From positions 5,828,001-5,892,000 of the forward strand of contig JAULSU010000002.1 of assembly GCA_030512335.1 (NCBI GenBank): DNA of 64,000 bases, read 5' to 3'. Position numbers and translations under genes: made by a program. The notes under the pieces are model-generated. The model saw only the letters and a list, made by a program, of their open reading frames with translations. It did not search any database and was not told the DNA's origin. This stretch comes from Immersiella caudata. Lineage: Eukaryota; Ascomycota; Sordariomycetes; Sordariales; Lasiosphaeriaceae. Below are positions 21,514-34,373 of the stretch, piece by piece (the stretch's first letter is position 1; each line of letters opens with the position of its first letter).

Positions 21514-23002
21514 ATGAGCCAACTACTGAATTACCTCGTCGAGACCGAGCCCAGCTTTCGGAAGTATGCATCTCTTCACCCTCAACGATCTTACTCGGCT
21601 GACATCCCCTTCCAGAGCCCGTCTTCCCGCCCTCTATTCAGACTTCCGTCCCCAACGAACCCTAAACCCAGATGGCTACCAAGCCAATGTCTCAGCATGG
21701 CGGCGCGCCCTAGCGAAAATTGTCCGCTCTGGCCTGGCCCCTTCTCCCCGCGGCGCAGCCCCTAGCCTCCTCGTCCTGAACTCGAACGAGCAGCTCCTTC
21801 GCGCGCTCGAGAGCAAGCAATATGGCAGACCACTTGCTTTAAGTGCAGTCATGCATGAGACGCTTGGCGCGAAAGATTTGATACCGCTTTCTCAGTTTCT
21901 GTCGGCAAAGGACAGCATATACCACAAGTCATGGTCGGTGTGGAACCTGGCATCTTGGGCGATGAAACAACTGGGTGTCTCGGACTATCTCCGGAGCGAT
22001 AGCCTACCATCGGGACAGTTTGTCGTGGTTGCCAACGTCGAAGACGTAGGGAAGATGTTTGGGGAGAAGAGCGCCGCCGTGAGCGTGCACCAGTCAAGAT
22101 TCGAGCGGACGTTTACAAAGGCGCACTTCTACAAGACGTTTAATGACCAGCTTGTGGAGGGGAAGCAACTAAACGAGACGGATATGGATGTCCTTTTGAA
22201 ATTCCTGACAAGGGACAAGGCGGTAGTTCTCTATGATGGAACGACTGTCAAGATCAAGGCACCAGGGCAGGAGGAGGCGGAGACCGTGATCACCATGGAG
22301 GATGCGTCGATTGCTAGCTTGAAAGAGCTATTGGCATATCTGACCCAAGAGACGGAGCTGCTGAGTACCAAGGTGGATGAGTTCTCGGTCAAGGCGAAGG
22401 AGGCTGTTGCCAAGAAGAACCGGATTGCCGCACTTGCGGCGCTCAAGTTCAAGAAGCAGACTGAACTGGTATTGGAGAAGCGGTTTGCTAGCATGGCGCA
22501 ACTCCAGGACGTGGCCGCCAATATTGAGCAAGCTTCCGACAACATCCAACTGGTGAAGATTATGGAGTCGAGCGAGCAGGCATTACGCAGCCTCAACGCC
22601 GAAGTGGGCGGCGTCGAGCGAGTGGAGAAGGTTGTCGACAAGCTGCGCGAGCAGACCGCCACGGTCGAGGAAGTTCAGACCATCATCTCCGAGATGAACG
22701 ACGTCGTCGTGGACGACGCAGAAATCGACGACGAGCTTGCGGCCATGGAGAAGGAGGAGCAGCGCAAGGTCGAGGAGGCCGAACAGAAGAAACAGGAGGC
22801 GGAGAGGGCAAGAATCGCTGCGCAACAGGAGAAGGAGGCCGAGGAGACAAGGAAGAGGCTCGAGGCAGCTGGGGAGGTGCCGCAGGGCGAGGAAGGGAAG
22901 ACACTTGCGAAGGAAACACTCCAAGCGGAGAATATACTGAGTAGGCTTTCCCTGGAAGAGAGAGCTCCTGAGCCTGAACGTCCGCAGCCACAGGTTGCGT
23001 GA
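21514..23002 (+). CDS. CHM7: CHM7/CHMP7-like ESCRT-III (SNF7 family) protein
   Basis: Two exons (21514-21563 and 21616-23002) give 478 residues, close to yeast Chm7 (450) and human CHMP7. The N-terminal part (MSQLLNYLVETEPSFRKARL onward) is the winged-helix-like membrane-association region. The SNF7 core, from about residue 260, is strongly helical: ASIASLKELLAYLTQETELL, ALKFKKQTELVLEKR, EEVQTIISEMNDVV. The tail is rich in Glu, Lys and Gln. A C-terminal MIM-like element is suggested by AENILSRLSLEERA. Chm7 recruits ESCRT-III to the inner nuclear membrane for nuclear envelope and pore surveillance; this role is inferred by homology. The 52-bp intron has clean consensus ends, and the splice produces the FRK-ARLPALYSDFR junction. 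Confidence 0.88.
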
Positions 23003-23424
23003 TGGCTTTGGGCATTTTGGGCTGTTACTAACACGGAGTTACCACTTAGTTTGATCTAATGAAATCACAAGGACGGAAGAGTATCCGATCCCGAAACCAA
23101 CAGTTTGAGTCGATTGGATGACGGCGCCAGGACTAAACGCCTGGTGGAGTTGCATGCGAGATGTTCGGCGTGGCTCATGGTAGCTTGTCAGCTTTGACAA
23201 TGCCATCTGATGAAAGTCTAAGGGTCATGATCTAATGCGCAACACTTGCTGAATGCAGTATGCCGTTCCAAGTCCTGACCCGCAATCGTTTCTTGGAGCA
23301 ATCCCCCTCCAATGTCCAAACGGTGGTCTGCCTGAACCTGTCTCGTGGACGATCATCTGCGCACCGCTTACAGCGGCGAATGCGGCATATCATCATGAAC
23401 AAGCCTCATGTGGGAAAATGATTC
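23003..23424. other. Convergent 3' intergenic region
   Basis: This is the tail-to-tail gap between the CHM7-like gene and RAD18. No coding signal was found in any frame. Confidence 0.6.
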
Positions 23425-24608
23425 CTATGCGCGGGGCGCTCCTTCGAACCCTCCCCACTCTCCCCCTTGATTCTCCCCCCTTTGATTTTCCTCTCCCTGT
23501 GGTTCTTCACTCACTTTCTTCTCTGCCTGAGCCCTCGTCCTCCTCGCATTCGCGATTAAATTCTTAAATGAGTTATCATGCTTCGCTGCCCACGCTGCCC
23601 CGTCAAAATCCTTGTCCTTGATCTGTGCCCCTATATTCGCCGCCCTGGATGCTGTTGGCGCCCGACTCCCCATGGTCTTTTCCCACGTATCTAGGTCGTG
23701 TAGCAGCTCGGACCGTTTCTTTGGTTTGGCGGAGTCGCAGTTTGCGTTCCAGAGAGTTACCCACTCTTGATGGCGTCGTTCAATCATCTGGCGCGAACCT
23801 GCGGCGGAGAGGCCGAGCTCATTCATCTTCTTGCGGAGGGCTGTGTCTTTAAGCATTGAGTAGGCGAGTGTGGGGAGGCGCTCGGGAGGTTTGGAGGCTT
23901 GTGGTGGAGAGATATGGAATGGCTGACGGCTGTGGTTTGCTGGCGGTTGTGGCTGTGGTTGGCCGGGGCAGGTTGTGTCGAGATGTCGGTCGACTTGGTG
24001 TGGTAACATTCGGATCCAGCAGATGGGACATGCGACGAGGCCATCGTCTGGAGTGTGATGGTTAGTATGAGATGTGGTAGAGGCGCATGTGGTGACGTAC
24101 CTATTTCGGGCTCCTCACTGAGGTCCTCTGGTATATCTGCCTCTTCGCGCGCCATTGCGGCTGTAGCTTCTGCGCCTCTTGCTTTGCTGGACCGAGTAGA
24201 CATCCTAGGTCTTTTGTTCTCCCAATATGGGTCCTCTATTTCCTCTAACTCTGCGGCCTTTCGTTTTGGCGAACTTGGTACGGCGATTAGTATAGGAGTC
24301 TTGGCAAACTGTAGTATTTTGTCCCGTGCGTCTTTGAAGGCATCGACAGCCTCTCGCATCGCCCAATTCCCCCTCAGTTTGGACTCTTGATCGGTTGCTC
24401 GACATAGCGGGCATTTGCTGTCGTGCGCCAGACATCTTCGGATGCAGATTGAGCAGAATGTGTGGTTGCATGATGTGATCATGGGCGAGTTGTAGAATTC
24501 TTTGCAAACGTGGCAGCGGAAGGCATTCTCGACTGGGACGAGCGCTTCAAGGGGCGTGCCCAGCCAGTCGGTCGGGTCTGCGACATCCACCTCCCCAAAA
24601 GCGTCCAT
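23425..24608 (-). CDS. RAD18: Rad18, postreplication-repair E3 ubiquitin ligase
   Basis: Exons are 24608-24101 and 24047-23425 with a 53-bp intron, giving 376 residues. The RING finger occupies residues 32-69: Cys32, Cys35, Cys47, His49, Cys52, Cys55, Cys66 and Cys69. A UBZ/Rad18-type zinc finger follows the splice (ACPICWIRMLPHQVDRHLD, then TTC). A SAP domain comes next (ALRKKMNELGLSAAGSRQMI, then RRHQEWVTLWNANCD). This order is that of Rad18, which with Rad6 monoubiquitinates PCNA at stalled forks. The basic PSSPKRKAAE segment is a possible nuclear signal. The C-terminus is Gly/Glu-rich and not conserved. The start at 24608 is the only ATG upstream of the RING. Confidence 0.93.
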
Positions 24609-25369
24609 TTCTGAAATGCAAAAGCGGAAAAAGACACCCGCTATGTAGTTGCCTCAGCAAGCGGATAATGTTGTTACAATGAGGAGCAAAAGCGGCCTGG
24701 CGGTCAAGTTCGTGCCGTGGGCTGGGATCTGTCGTGGAATGCAAGCACAGTTGCCCTTGCTGGCGTTGCGACGCGTTCGCCTTGACCGCGCCTACTGAGA
24801 ATTTCTTAGGCCCAGTGCGTTGGCCACGCACATTCGTACTGTGCTGCCGGCCAGACAAGAACGATGCGCGAGACTCGACCTGCAGTATCACAAGGAAACA
24901 ATGAGGCAAGTCTTGTAAGGGAAAGATGTTGGCATGAAACGAGTGAAGCTATATGCATCTGAGGTATAAGTTCACCACGCACTTTCTAACGAAAATAAGG
25001 ATGAAATTCTGCTCGATGCCTCGAGAGATGTTGAGAACCCCGCACGTGAACTGGCGTGAGCTGGTGTTGAACCGCGCTGAGGCCCCACTTCAGCTGCCCC
25101 AAACCGGGCCTTTCCCCTTTTGGTGTGAATCAAAACAATGCCTAACTACATCCAGTTTGCAGGCTTGGAGCACCCACAACTTCACAACCAAGAACCCTCG
25201 CCAACTCCCAGCTTCAAGCTCCAGACAATCGCCACTTTGACTGCGTAACAACAACCTTCGCCCAATGCCGGAATAGACGTGTTTCTTCCACATTTCCCAT
25301 CAATTTGTCATTTTATATACGTCCCTCTCGCGCCCCTGATTTTATCGCGTCGAGTCAACAACCGCTAGA
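24609..25369. other. Divergent promoter of RAD18 and the INCENP-like gene
   Basis: This 0.76-kb stretch lies between divergent genes. Only short ORFs occur. Nothing specific was recognised. Confidence 0.55.
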
Positions 25370-28300
25370 ATGGCGATGCGACGAGGACCGCCTTTGGCGG
25401 TCGGGTCGGCCGCGTGGATTGCGGAGGAGCGGAGTGCGGCGACGAGCATGGCAGACGCCGAGACCGAAGAGTTCTCCTTTGCAGCGCGCAATGAAATGGA
25501 CTGGCTCAACGAGCATATGGCGGAAATCTTCTCGGAGAATCAAATGTGCGCGTCCTCTCCAGTCTAGTCTTTGAGGTATGATGCTGACGAGACATAGGAA
25601 CGTTGTTGAGCTCTTCAAAACACCAGGCAAACTTCGAGGCAAGACGCCGAGGACAGCAAGGAAAGCGCCCATAGGGGAGGCTCGCGTGGTAAGCCATCCT
25701 CGGATGACTTTTGTGGAGGTATATTGACGTATCCCAGCCGCTTTCTGATGTCTTTTCTTCGACGCCAAAGGGAGCACAGAATCCCTTTGCGATGGCCCTG
25801 GAGCAGGCGCGGACTCCAAAAATTAGGGTTGCTGAAGATAGGCCCGAGCGACCAGTTTCCCGACCAACGAGTCCGGCGAAAACGATCGCCGCACCAACAA
25901 AGCACACTGCGCCAGCGCCGGCTCCCATTCCCCTGGTTGACTCTGGGTATCATGGCAGCCAAACACAGGACACAGTGGATGTGGATATGCTGGACAGAGA
26001 CGTGGATTTGGTGATGCAGCAAAGTCCACAGCGTGCGGTAGACGCGACGGATTTCGCCATGCTCTCTGCCCCAAGACCTCTGCCGGAACAACCAAGCCCG
26101 ACAGAAGAAACTTTCCAGTCAGCAAGGGAGGAACCAACGCGCACAGCATATGTTACGGCCAAGGTCGCGTCTGCGGCCTCCCCTACATACACCCATATCA
26201 GCAGCCCAGTACTTGCTCGAGCCCCCTCGCCATCACCCGTCACGTCCCCCCGTCCTCCTTCGCCGAAGAAAATGGCAAGTCCGAACAAGTCTTCGCCACT
26301 AAAGTCGTCCCCGTTGAAGCAGGTCCAGCACACCAACGAACAGAGGGGTTTCCCTCAGCCTGCTGACCTGAAGGCGGCCGTTGATGTGCACGAAGACGAG
26401 GATATTCGGTCGCCGTCTGACGGCCCGAGCCCCCCTCCCCGGCAGCTTGTTCGCAAGAGCAGCTTGAACTTGCCTCGTCTACCGGCTCGCGAGCCCTTGA
26501 CAAATAACAGAATGTCACGGGGCCAGCCGGACCACACGCGAACAAGCTTCTTCAACCGTCACACTGGAGGAAAGAGCTTGGGTGGCGTCATTCGACAGGA
26601 TTTCGTTGACGATGAGGAAGATGATGACGACGATGAGATGGACATTGACGACACAGTCGGCCTCAAGGAGGATACCACAACCAAGATTGCAGCACACACA
26701 AAAACGTACACCCAGCGGTTACAGGATCAGATTTCGATGCTCGGAAAGGCACAGCCAGCAGTCCCGAGACCGTCATCGAAATCGATCGCAAACCTTTTGC
26801 CCATGCAGTCGAGCACGGCCGCGACCACTTCCCAGTCTCTTCAACCATCAGCAGAAGTCGAAACGAGGAACCCCTTATCTCCCAAGCCGAAGAAGTCTGT
26901 TCCTGCCCCTGGGGCCTTCCCAGAGGATGATGATGATGACTGGATCGACCCACCATCAAAGGCTCCGGTTGCAGCCAGTCCCCGTCCCGCGCTACCGAAG
27001 AGCCACTCCGCGGAGGCTGTCCCAGGTGGTTCCCGAAAGGAGACTGTCAATGACGAGTTCGTGCGCCCTAAGAGCAGGCCCGGATCGCCCGGCAAGGCTC
27101 CACTCGTTCCCGAGAGGACTACCAGCGCTCCATCTCATACCAAGTCCGCTTCCGTTCCATACATTCCCACGATGGATTTTGGTGATACCGGTGACGATCT
27201 CACTCTTAAGAAGACGATTTCCGTGTCCAACCCCACTCTTCCCACAGTGTCAGAAAATGGCAGCAGCGTCACCCCGTCCAAACCATCACGCGGCTTCCGC
27301 GGTAGCCCGTTGAAGAACGTCAAGGACAAGTTGTCGAGGATCCTTACCAGCTCAAAGGGATTGCTTGCCAGCAGTGCCGCTATCAGCGCCGAGGGCAAGG
27401 CTTCTCTGCTCTCCTCCTCATCAACCACCCGATTTGGAATGCACCCGAATGCGTCAGTTGACACCTTCAGGACGGCGGAGAACATCCTTTACCCTGATCT
27501 GACCCACCACGGCGAATCACCCTCTCGCCCTATCAGCCCGGCACGGACCAACAGTTCTAGGAGAACTCGGGCCTCCGCTGAGCGGGAAAAGAAGGAAGCC
27601 AAGGAAAGGGAGAAGGAGGTGAAGCAGAGAGAAAAGGACCTCAAGGAAATGAAGAAGCAGACGGATAAGCTTGAGAAGTTGCGGGACAAGGAGGCAGAAA
27701 AGGCTCGCGTCTTTAGCAAAGAGCAAGAGAAGATTGCTGTCATGGAGAGGCAGCTGGCTGCGCAGAGGGAGCAAGAAAAGGCCCCGCAAGCTTCCCAGTC
27801 CCAGGTCCAACTGCAAGAGCTCAAGACCCCCGCACCGCCGAAGAAGAGCACGCCAGCCAGCCCGCCCAAGGCGACCCGAACCAGCCCGAGGAAGACCAAG
27901 GCGGACGCTGATAACCTGTCGAGCGAGAACGATGTGGATATGGCAGATGCGACAACCACCATGCCACCACCATCCGTTCCCCGGTCAGCAATTGCTTCGG
28001 CAAGCCGACCTCAAACCATCAAGAAGAGCATTAAGCCTTCCAGAGAGCCGTTGGTCAAGTCTAGACAGCCCCCTGCGACAGTGATTCGAGTAAACACGAC
28101 CAGCTCTCAGCACTCACAGTTCCACTCGACCAGCGCTCTGTCCGCCAACCTGCAGGAAACTTTGGGCCAACAGCAAGCAGCCCCTAGGCAACTCACCAAC
28201 AAGCCCAGCCACACTATGCTTCACTCAAAGTCTTCAATGTCAAGTCTGGCGGCCTCGGTTTCATCGTCTGGACCTGGCCGGCCGAAGGCTTTGAGTATTG

Positions 28301-29479
28301 CGGCAAAGCGAAAGGAGCAGGAGGAACGTGAAGCTCAGCAGAAGCGCGAGGCTAAGCAAGATATGGAGCGCAAGAGGGCTGCTATCGAGGCAGAGAGAAG
28401 ACAGGAAGAGCAGCGCAAGGCCGAGGCGGAGAAGCAACAGAGAGAAGAGGAACGCAAGGCCAGAAAGGCAGCCCTCGAGAAAGCTAAGCAGACGAAGGCT
28501 CCTCCAGCTGCTGCTCGATCCCAGCCAAATGGTCCTCCGGAGTATGCGGCCGACAAGGCGCCTCCTAGACCTGCCTCTCGACTTGGGAATGCTATGCAGC
28601 AGAAGGCGCCCTCAAAGCGTCCCTTGCAGCAAGAAGCGGAAGACAAGCCCCAGCCACCGCGGACGATGGCATCTTATCACCAGTCCAAGGAGGCCAAACG
28701 CATGAGAATGAGCGAGGAGTTTGACCAAGATATCGACATGGCAGACACTCAGCCAAATATCAAGGGACCGCCCATCAGGCCCTCGGCTGGTCTTAAGAAA
28801 GTAAGTAAACCGAAAGCCGCACGTTACCTCAAGGTGCTAACAATATCCGCAGGATTTGGCCAAGTCCATGTTTCCAAATGGATACAGCAATGCTCCTTCT
28901 CAAAGTGCGAGCCAGAATCTGCTCCGAGCGGCCGTCACTACAGCACAGCACAATGGGCAGGCCAAGGCAGCGAACCCGCTTGACATGGCACAAGTCTCCA
29001 AGGGACCGATCGTCTTTGCGCCCAACCCGAATGCACAGGGCCAAGCCCACAAGACGCCAGCCAGGACGGCTCTTACCAGCAAGCAGCAGCCGAAATCGGC
29101 CAAGTCATCACCGCGTTTCCCGAACGGTGATGCTATCGAGCTTCCCGAGATCAACACCGACGATGAGGACTCGGATGAGGACGACTCTCACATCGCCATT
29201 GCGCCGTGGGCAGATTCACCGGCGCTCAAGCCTGCACTTATGGCTCAGGAGATGATGGATCCGATGCAAATCTTCGGGCCGCCGAGACCGATCAATATGG
29301 AAGAGGTCTTCAGCAAGAGCAAAGACCGATTCCACAAGTTCCGGGCGCGCACCAGTAGCGCAAACTGGAGCGGCTCGGACCGGCTCACGGAGGAGGACAT
29401 TAGGAAAGACTTGCGGGCGCGGGAGAAGTTGCGGAAAGAGGGTGGGTGGTCGTACGAGCTCAGCCGCGAGATGGCGTAG
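25370..29479 (+). CDS. SLI15: INCENP/Sli15-like chromosomal passenger protein
   Basis: Exons are 25370-25545, 25598-25688, 25738-28800 and 28853-29479, giving 1318 residues. The N-terminus (NEMDWLNEHMAEIFSENQMN, then VVELFKTPGKLRGKTP) matches the INCENP region that binds borealin and survivin. The middle is a long Ser/Pro-rich disordered region with many SP sites and acidic patches. Two coiled-coil, single-alpha-helix-type stretches rich in Glu/Lys/Arg follow (about residues 650-730 and 900-960). The C-terminal IN-box is clear: IAPWADSPALKPALMAQEMM, then DPMQIFGPP, INMEEVF and FRARTSSANWSGSDRL. INCENP scaffolds Aurora kinase at centromeres and the spindle. All three introns are 49-52 bp and GT-AG. 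The TSS/SGSD residues fit the Aurora phosphosite at the C-terminus. Confidence 0.9.
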
Positions 29480-31352
29480 GCAACAACACATGTGTCTGGA
29501 TACTGCACGTGGTTTCGGCTATACAAGGTCTTGGACCATACTTCATGTGGCCATGTCAGGTTCGCAGCTGTATGATATGGAGCAATTGGGTTTGGCGTTA
29601 AGTTGCTTGGGGATGAGTTTGGATGACAGGGAGTTAATTGCACCCCGGATGGGCACGAGAAGTGCTTTGGAGTAGTGTCGGACAAATGCATGGATTGGGC
29701 ATACAGCGTCAGTAGGGCTTTCCTGCTGTGGAGTTGTCAATGTTCCTCTCTATTGAAGTTTGCTATGCGGTAACCGTGCAGCAAAGATACGAGGTGCTTC
29801 CTGCTTGACAATGCTCTTGTGACAAGAGCCGAGAAGCTGAAAGCTGAGGGCTGAGCCTTTCGCAACACGAAGTCCTTGAAAGCCCGGCTGCAAATCATCT
29901 TCCCGCTGTCCGGTACTTGTGCTGCGTAGCATGCGGACCGCAAGGCTGCAAGGATGACCGAATCACATGCAGTCTGACGTTATGACTTTATTCCCACCGA
30001 ACACACAGAACGCGGGATACCTCCCTACATGAGGCGAGATTGGACATCCAGCCATGGGGGTCCAAGGAGCTGTAGCCCAAGGGATTTCTTAGGCGAAGAT
30101 GAGAAGGCGAGGCGAGGCGAGGCGTGTCATAGGTCTTGCGATGCAGTAGGGATGGGGCTGTGCGTTGCACGCATTCACGGCTTTCGGCGGGGAAATGATG
30201 AGGTTGCTGTGATGTTCACAACAGCTTGATCATTCAAGAACGGGCGGTTGCCCTTTGTGCAGTGATGAACATATCGGCAGGCTTCTAGAACTGCTTTTTG
30301 TGGCAGGTTCTAGGCAGAGAATGTAGCCCCTTCGATCTCCTGTCCTGGGGTGCCCCGCAATCTGGACTAATTCTCCGAACTGCCGGATCAACCACGGTGA
30401 ACCATACCGCAGGAGAAAGACATAAGAAACGCCTTATCCTGTACCTGAAAGCGCCAAAGTTGCATTCTAGGAACCTCACTACCGTTTGATCCCAAGTTTT
30501 GCGCATTGGACAATACGTCACAGCTCTGAAGGACCCCGCCACAGCGGGTGAGACGGTTGCCCTTGGCAGCTCAGGGACCCACAATTTGGTATTTTATCGA
30601 TAGAGCAACTCTCGGCGGGCGCCCTCTGAACACAACCTCCTGGTGCCGTCCTGAATGAAGTTGGGCCTATCACAGATCGACATTGTGGAAGTAACACAGC
30701 GTTGAGCGGTGAGCTCAGTTTCCAACTCGCCCCGCGAACTCGGTGTGTCTTACCTGCTTGCGCTGCTTTCGTCAGCCCAGCCGCGTTATCACAAGCTCGG
30801 GTAACCTCCCACTTCATCGCGTCTCCTCCCCACCAAAAGAAAACAACCTTGACGGCAAGGACCGACTTGCGATCTCTTCCAACCGCTTCCACGATATTTG
30901 CGACCAAAGTTGGGCTTGTAAGCTGAGCCCTTGGGCAAAAAACGCCCACTTGTGCTGACCAGAACTCCAGTCGCAAATTGCGCCAAGTTCTCTCTTGCTG
31001 CGCCGATTCGCACCCAACCACTCAGTCCCCCACCGACGCGAGAACTTGCGAGGGCATTTGCATTCCGAGCGGCTGCTGGCCTCGAACGAGGTTTGCGTTG
31101 CGGTATTATTTTGCTCAACACATCGACGCGACAAGCGAGCCCAGGCTGCGACCAAAGGGTTCCACGCGTGTCTCTTTCCTCGGCATACCTCTTTGCGCCT
31201 GATTCGCGGCATACCAGCAAGATCAAGAAGGGACCATATTTGAAAGTTAAAGGTCTCAACTTGAGAGAGGCAGAGCTGGGGAGGAATGCCGCATTTACTT
31301 CTACGACATTGATTCACCTCTTCCCCTCGACTGACCTCACCACCAAGTCACG
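29480..31352. other. Intergenic region upstream of the J-domain gene
   Basis: This 1.9-kb gene-poor stretch contains a short tandem GGCGA array (about 30103-30122) and a pyrimidine-rich segment in its right part, probably the leader of the J-domain gene. Several ORFs of 60-167 codons overlap in conflicting frames, and none looks conserved. Confidence 0.5.
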
Positions 31353-34300
31353 ATGGTCAAGCCCGACTACAGTCGAGATTATTACGCTGATCTCGAACTG
31401 AGTGCGACTGCAGAGGTCACTGAAATCAAGAAGCAATTCAGAAAGCTAGGTTGGCTATAACACATCTCTCGGCCAGCTGTCTAATACTGACAGATCATAA
31501 TAGCGCTCAAATACCACCCAGACCGGAATCCGGGAGAGGAAGATGCAGCAAAAGCGAAGTTCCTCATCATTCAAGCCGCCCACGAAATCCTGACAGATGC
31601 TACGTTAAAAGCCAAGTATGACGCGAACCGCACGAGGTCAAAATACCCGACGGCCTCTGGTGTGCGAGGGAACCCGTACTCGGGTGTGGCAAAGGACGCC
31701 ACTGACCAGTGGGGAGCTCCTCCAAAACGCCAGACTGGTGCTCAAACGCGACCAGCATCCACGCGGTACTCCAGTTGGGCGCCGCCGCCGCAGCCGAAAC
31801 CGAAGCAGGATAGCGCATACGATCACTTGAGAGCATGGGATCGTATGCGCTCTGCAGGTCACAAAGCGGCTGCCGCTGCTACCAGCGCAGCTTCAGCTGC
31901 GACCGGGAGGGCTTCACGGCCTCAGCCCAAGGCGGACGCGCCTCCACCTCCTCCGCGAACGGCGTACCAGGCTCGGCAACAAGAAGCATCATTCGGCACC
32001 AGAAAGACCACGGGTTTTGCGCCAACCTCCCCGCTTGGCGATGAGCCACCTGTCAAGAACCAACACTACTCAAGTGTTCACATCAACGTGTTTGAAGAGA
32101 CGGCTGCGAACCTGAGAAAAGCAAAGGCTCGCGCAGCTGACCCGAATATCGACCCCTTGAGCGAACAGTTTGGCGAGACGTTTCTCGACAATCGGCAACG
32201 GACACCGTACGCCTCCCATGTTGGAGAGAAGACGAACCCGTTTGAAGGAGCAAGCACTACTCGCGCTAGGAGCGTGAGAGAGAGCTGGAGACGCACCCAA
32301 GAGTCCGATGATGACAGGACGCCAGAGCGACCTCACCGGCAGCGGAGCGCCAGTGTGGGCGAATCAGAGAGCATGAAACCAACAAAGGACACTCCTCGTG
32401 CTGGTTACAACGCAGTACCCAACCTTCGATTCACATCGCAAGCTGGTGCCCGATACAGTCCTCGCCCAGCTGAACCGAAGACAGCGCCCCCGACTGGCGC
32501 GTTTCCATTCCCAACTTCAACTAGCGACACAGGATCCGGATACAGCAGCGCTAATGGTAAGTGATAAAATGCTGTTCCTGGAAATACCTGCTAACTGCTC
32601 TCAGCAACTGTGAATGGAGGCACTTCTCAAACAAATGGTCCCAATGTGTATGAGCCCCCTCAGCCAAGACCCTGGCCTCTCAACTATTGTTTTCCTTCAG
32701 TTCTACAACAAGGAACCCGGACACAGAGCCGAAGCATACTCAATAATGGTATCGGGTCTTTTCGTACTCAAAGTCCCGGGCTTCGCTTCACCACCGCGGG
32801 ACAGAGTGGCCTGTTGGGTCCGTTCCCATATCAAGGCAGCTCTGGCCCTACAGGCGGAACAAATGGTTGTGCGGAGCCGGACCACGATTCAAGTACTCCT
32901 AAGAAGAGGAAGACCAGCGGCACTGCGCCTCCAAGTGGAGCGACACCATCTAGCAAGCGCATGAACCCTTTCGAGCGGTCACTTGAAGCTCAGCTTCAAA
33001 CGCTCCTCTCCAGGTCCAGGGAGAAAGCAGGCACCCGGCCGAGTCTATCAACGAAGGGCGATGGTCTCAAGAAAGCTAACTCAACCCGCTCCGTCAGATT
33101 CACCGTTCCCGACGACGACGACGATGACGATGTCCCGCCGAGCGCTGCAAGCCAGCAAGCCCGCTTCATGCGCAACAGTACCGACAACATCAATACGCGA
33201 TTCGTTGCCGAAGAGAAGGCTGGAGAGAGTTTCATGTTCAACGCAGGAGGCCCGCCCAGCCCCGAGGATGCCTTCATGAAAGCGAAACAACGATCGAGAT
33301 CAACACCCCGTGGTCGACAATCACCTTTGAGAACTGCATTCGCGTCTTCAACGGAATCGTTTACTAACAGCGCTAATCCTCCGCCGAAGCCCAGCGGGTT
33401 TGATGCAGAAGAATGGACGGAGAAGATTGGACCACACAATTTTGTGCCTCCCCAAGTCACAAGGACGTCTGCTTCTCCTACACGCCAGTCTCGAGTACCG
33501 AAGAAGACGAAGTCAGTACGGATGACGGCAGGCACTGCAGGATTGGTGGATGATGAGCACACAAGTGAAGAGGATCGGCCCCGCCCAACTCCGTCGCCCG
33601 TGAATGTCAACGGAGCACCCAGCCCCATCCCGATGGACATTGATACGCCTGAGCCCGTGTCTACGCCGGCGCCACCACAGCCCAGCAGTGCTCGGACGAT
33701 CAACGTTGAGCCGTCCAAGCCTGAGTGGCGAGCAGGAGATGTGAACAACACGCAAGGGGGTGCGAGACTTGAAAATAAAACGGTACCGCCCAAACCTAAC
33801 CCTAACACGGCTGGGTCTGAGGACACCGACGCCTTCCATCGTCCCATTTTCGCCGACTTCCAGAAGGTGGAGCCCTTCGCACCGAAGCCATCTGGCCTCG
33901 GGAACTTTGGGGATATGAAGACCAATCTCCCGTTCGCCAGCAAGCCTTCGGCGAAACTTCCGCTGCAAAAGGAGGAGACGACGACGAAAGAAGTAGCCGT
34001 GACACTACCTCCCTTCCCCGTCTGTCCCAGACCTCCTCCAGCTCTCGCAGTTGCGAACCTGAGACCAAGTACCGACTCCTGGCGCGAATATGTTCTCAAC
34101 TTTTACAAGTATCTTGAAGAGTGGGCCAAGGCCGAAAAGAAGATCCACGATCATTTCGCCGCACGCGACCGCAAGGGAGAGTCGGAGGGTAACCAGAGGT
34201 TTGCCTGGATCAACACGCGGAGCGATATCGGTTGCGAGCGGTATCTCCGGCACCTTGAGGAAGACAAGTTTATTCGCCAAAAGTGGATGGCTGCCTGCGA

Positions 34301-34373
34301 GGCACACGAGCTACACGTCAGAGACTTCATGAGATACCGGGAGAAGATGAAGCAGACAGTGGAGATGGCCTGA
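31353..34373 (+). CDS. J-domain (DnaJ/Hsp40-type) protein with long disordered region
   Basis: Exons are 31353-31449, 31504-32556 and 32605-34373, giving 972 residues in the read-through model. The J domain is at residues 8-75 (DYYADLELSATAEVTEIKKQ, FRKLALKYHPDRNPGEED) with the HPD motif that stimulates Hsp70 ATPase. The following ~750 residues are Pro/Ser/Thr-rich and disordered, with an RSVRFTVPDDDDDDDV-type acidic patch. A conserved helical C-terminal domain ends the protein (DSWREYVLNFYKYLEEWAKA, YLRHLEEDKFIRQKWMAACE). No zinc-finger or CTD substrate domain of class A/B DnaJ is present, so it is a class C-type J protein of unknown client. An alternative model removes 32646-32700 and 32749-32804 as introns and leaves a 16-codon exon (FYNKEPGHRAEAYSIM) in frame. 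Confidence 0.85.

Noticed and set aside
33795..33806. CCTAACCCTAAC telomere-like word
   Set aside because: It lies inside the J-domain coding sequence (PKPNPNT), where codon choice explains it.
32996..34099. 367-codon minus-strand ORF
   Set aside because: It is antisense to the J-domain gene, whose conserved C-terminal domain is in the plus frame.
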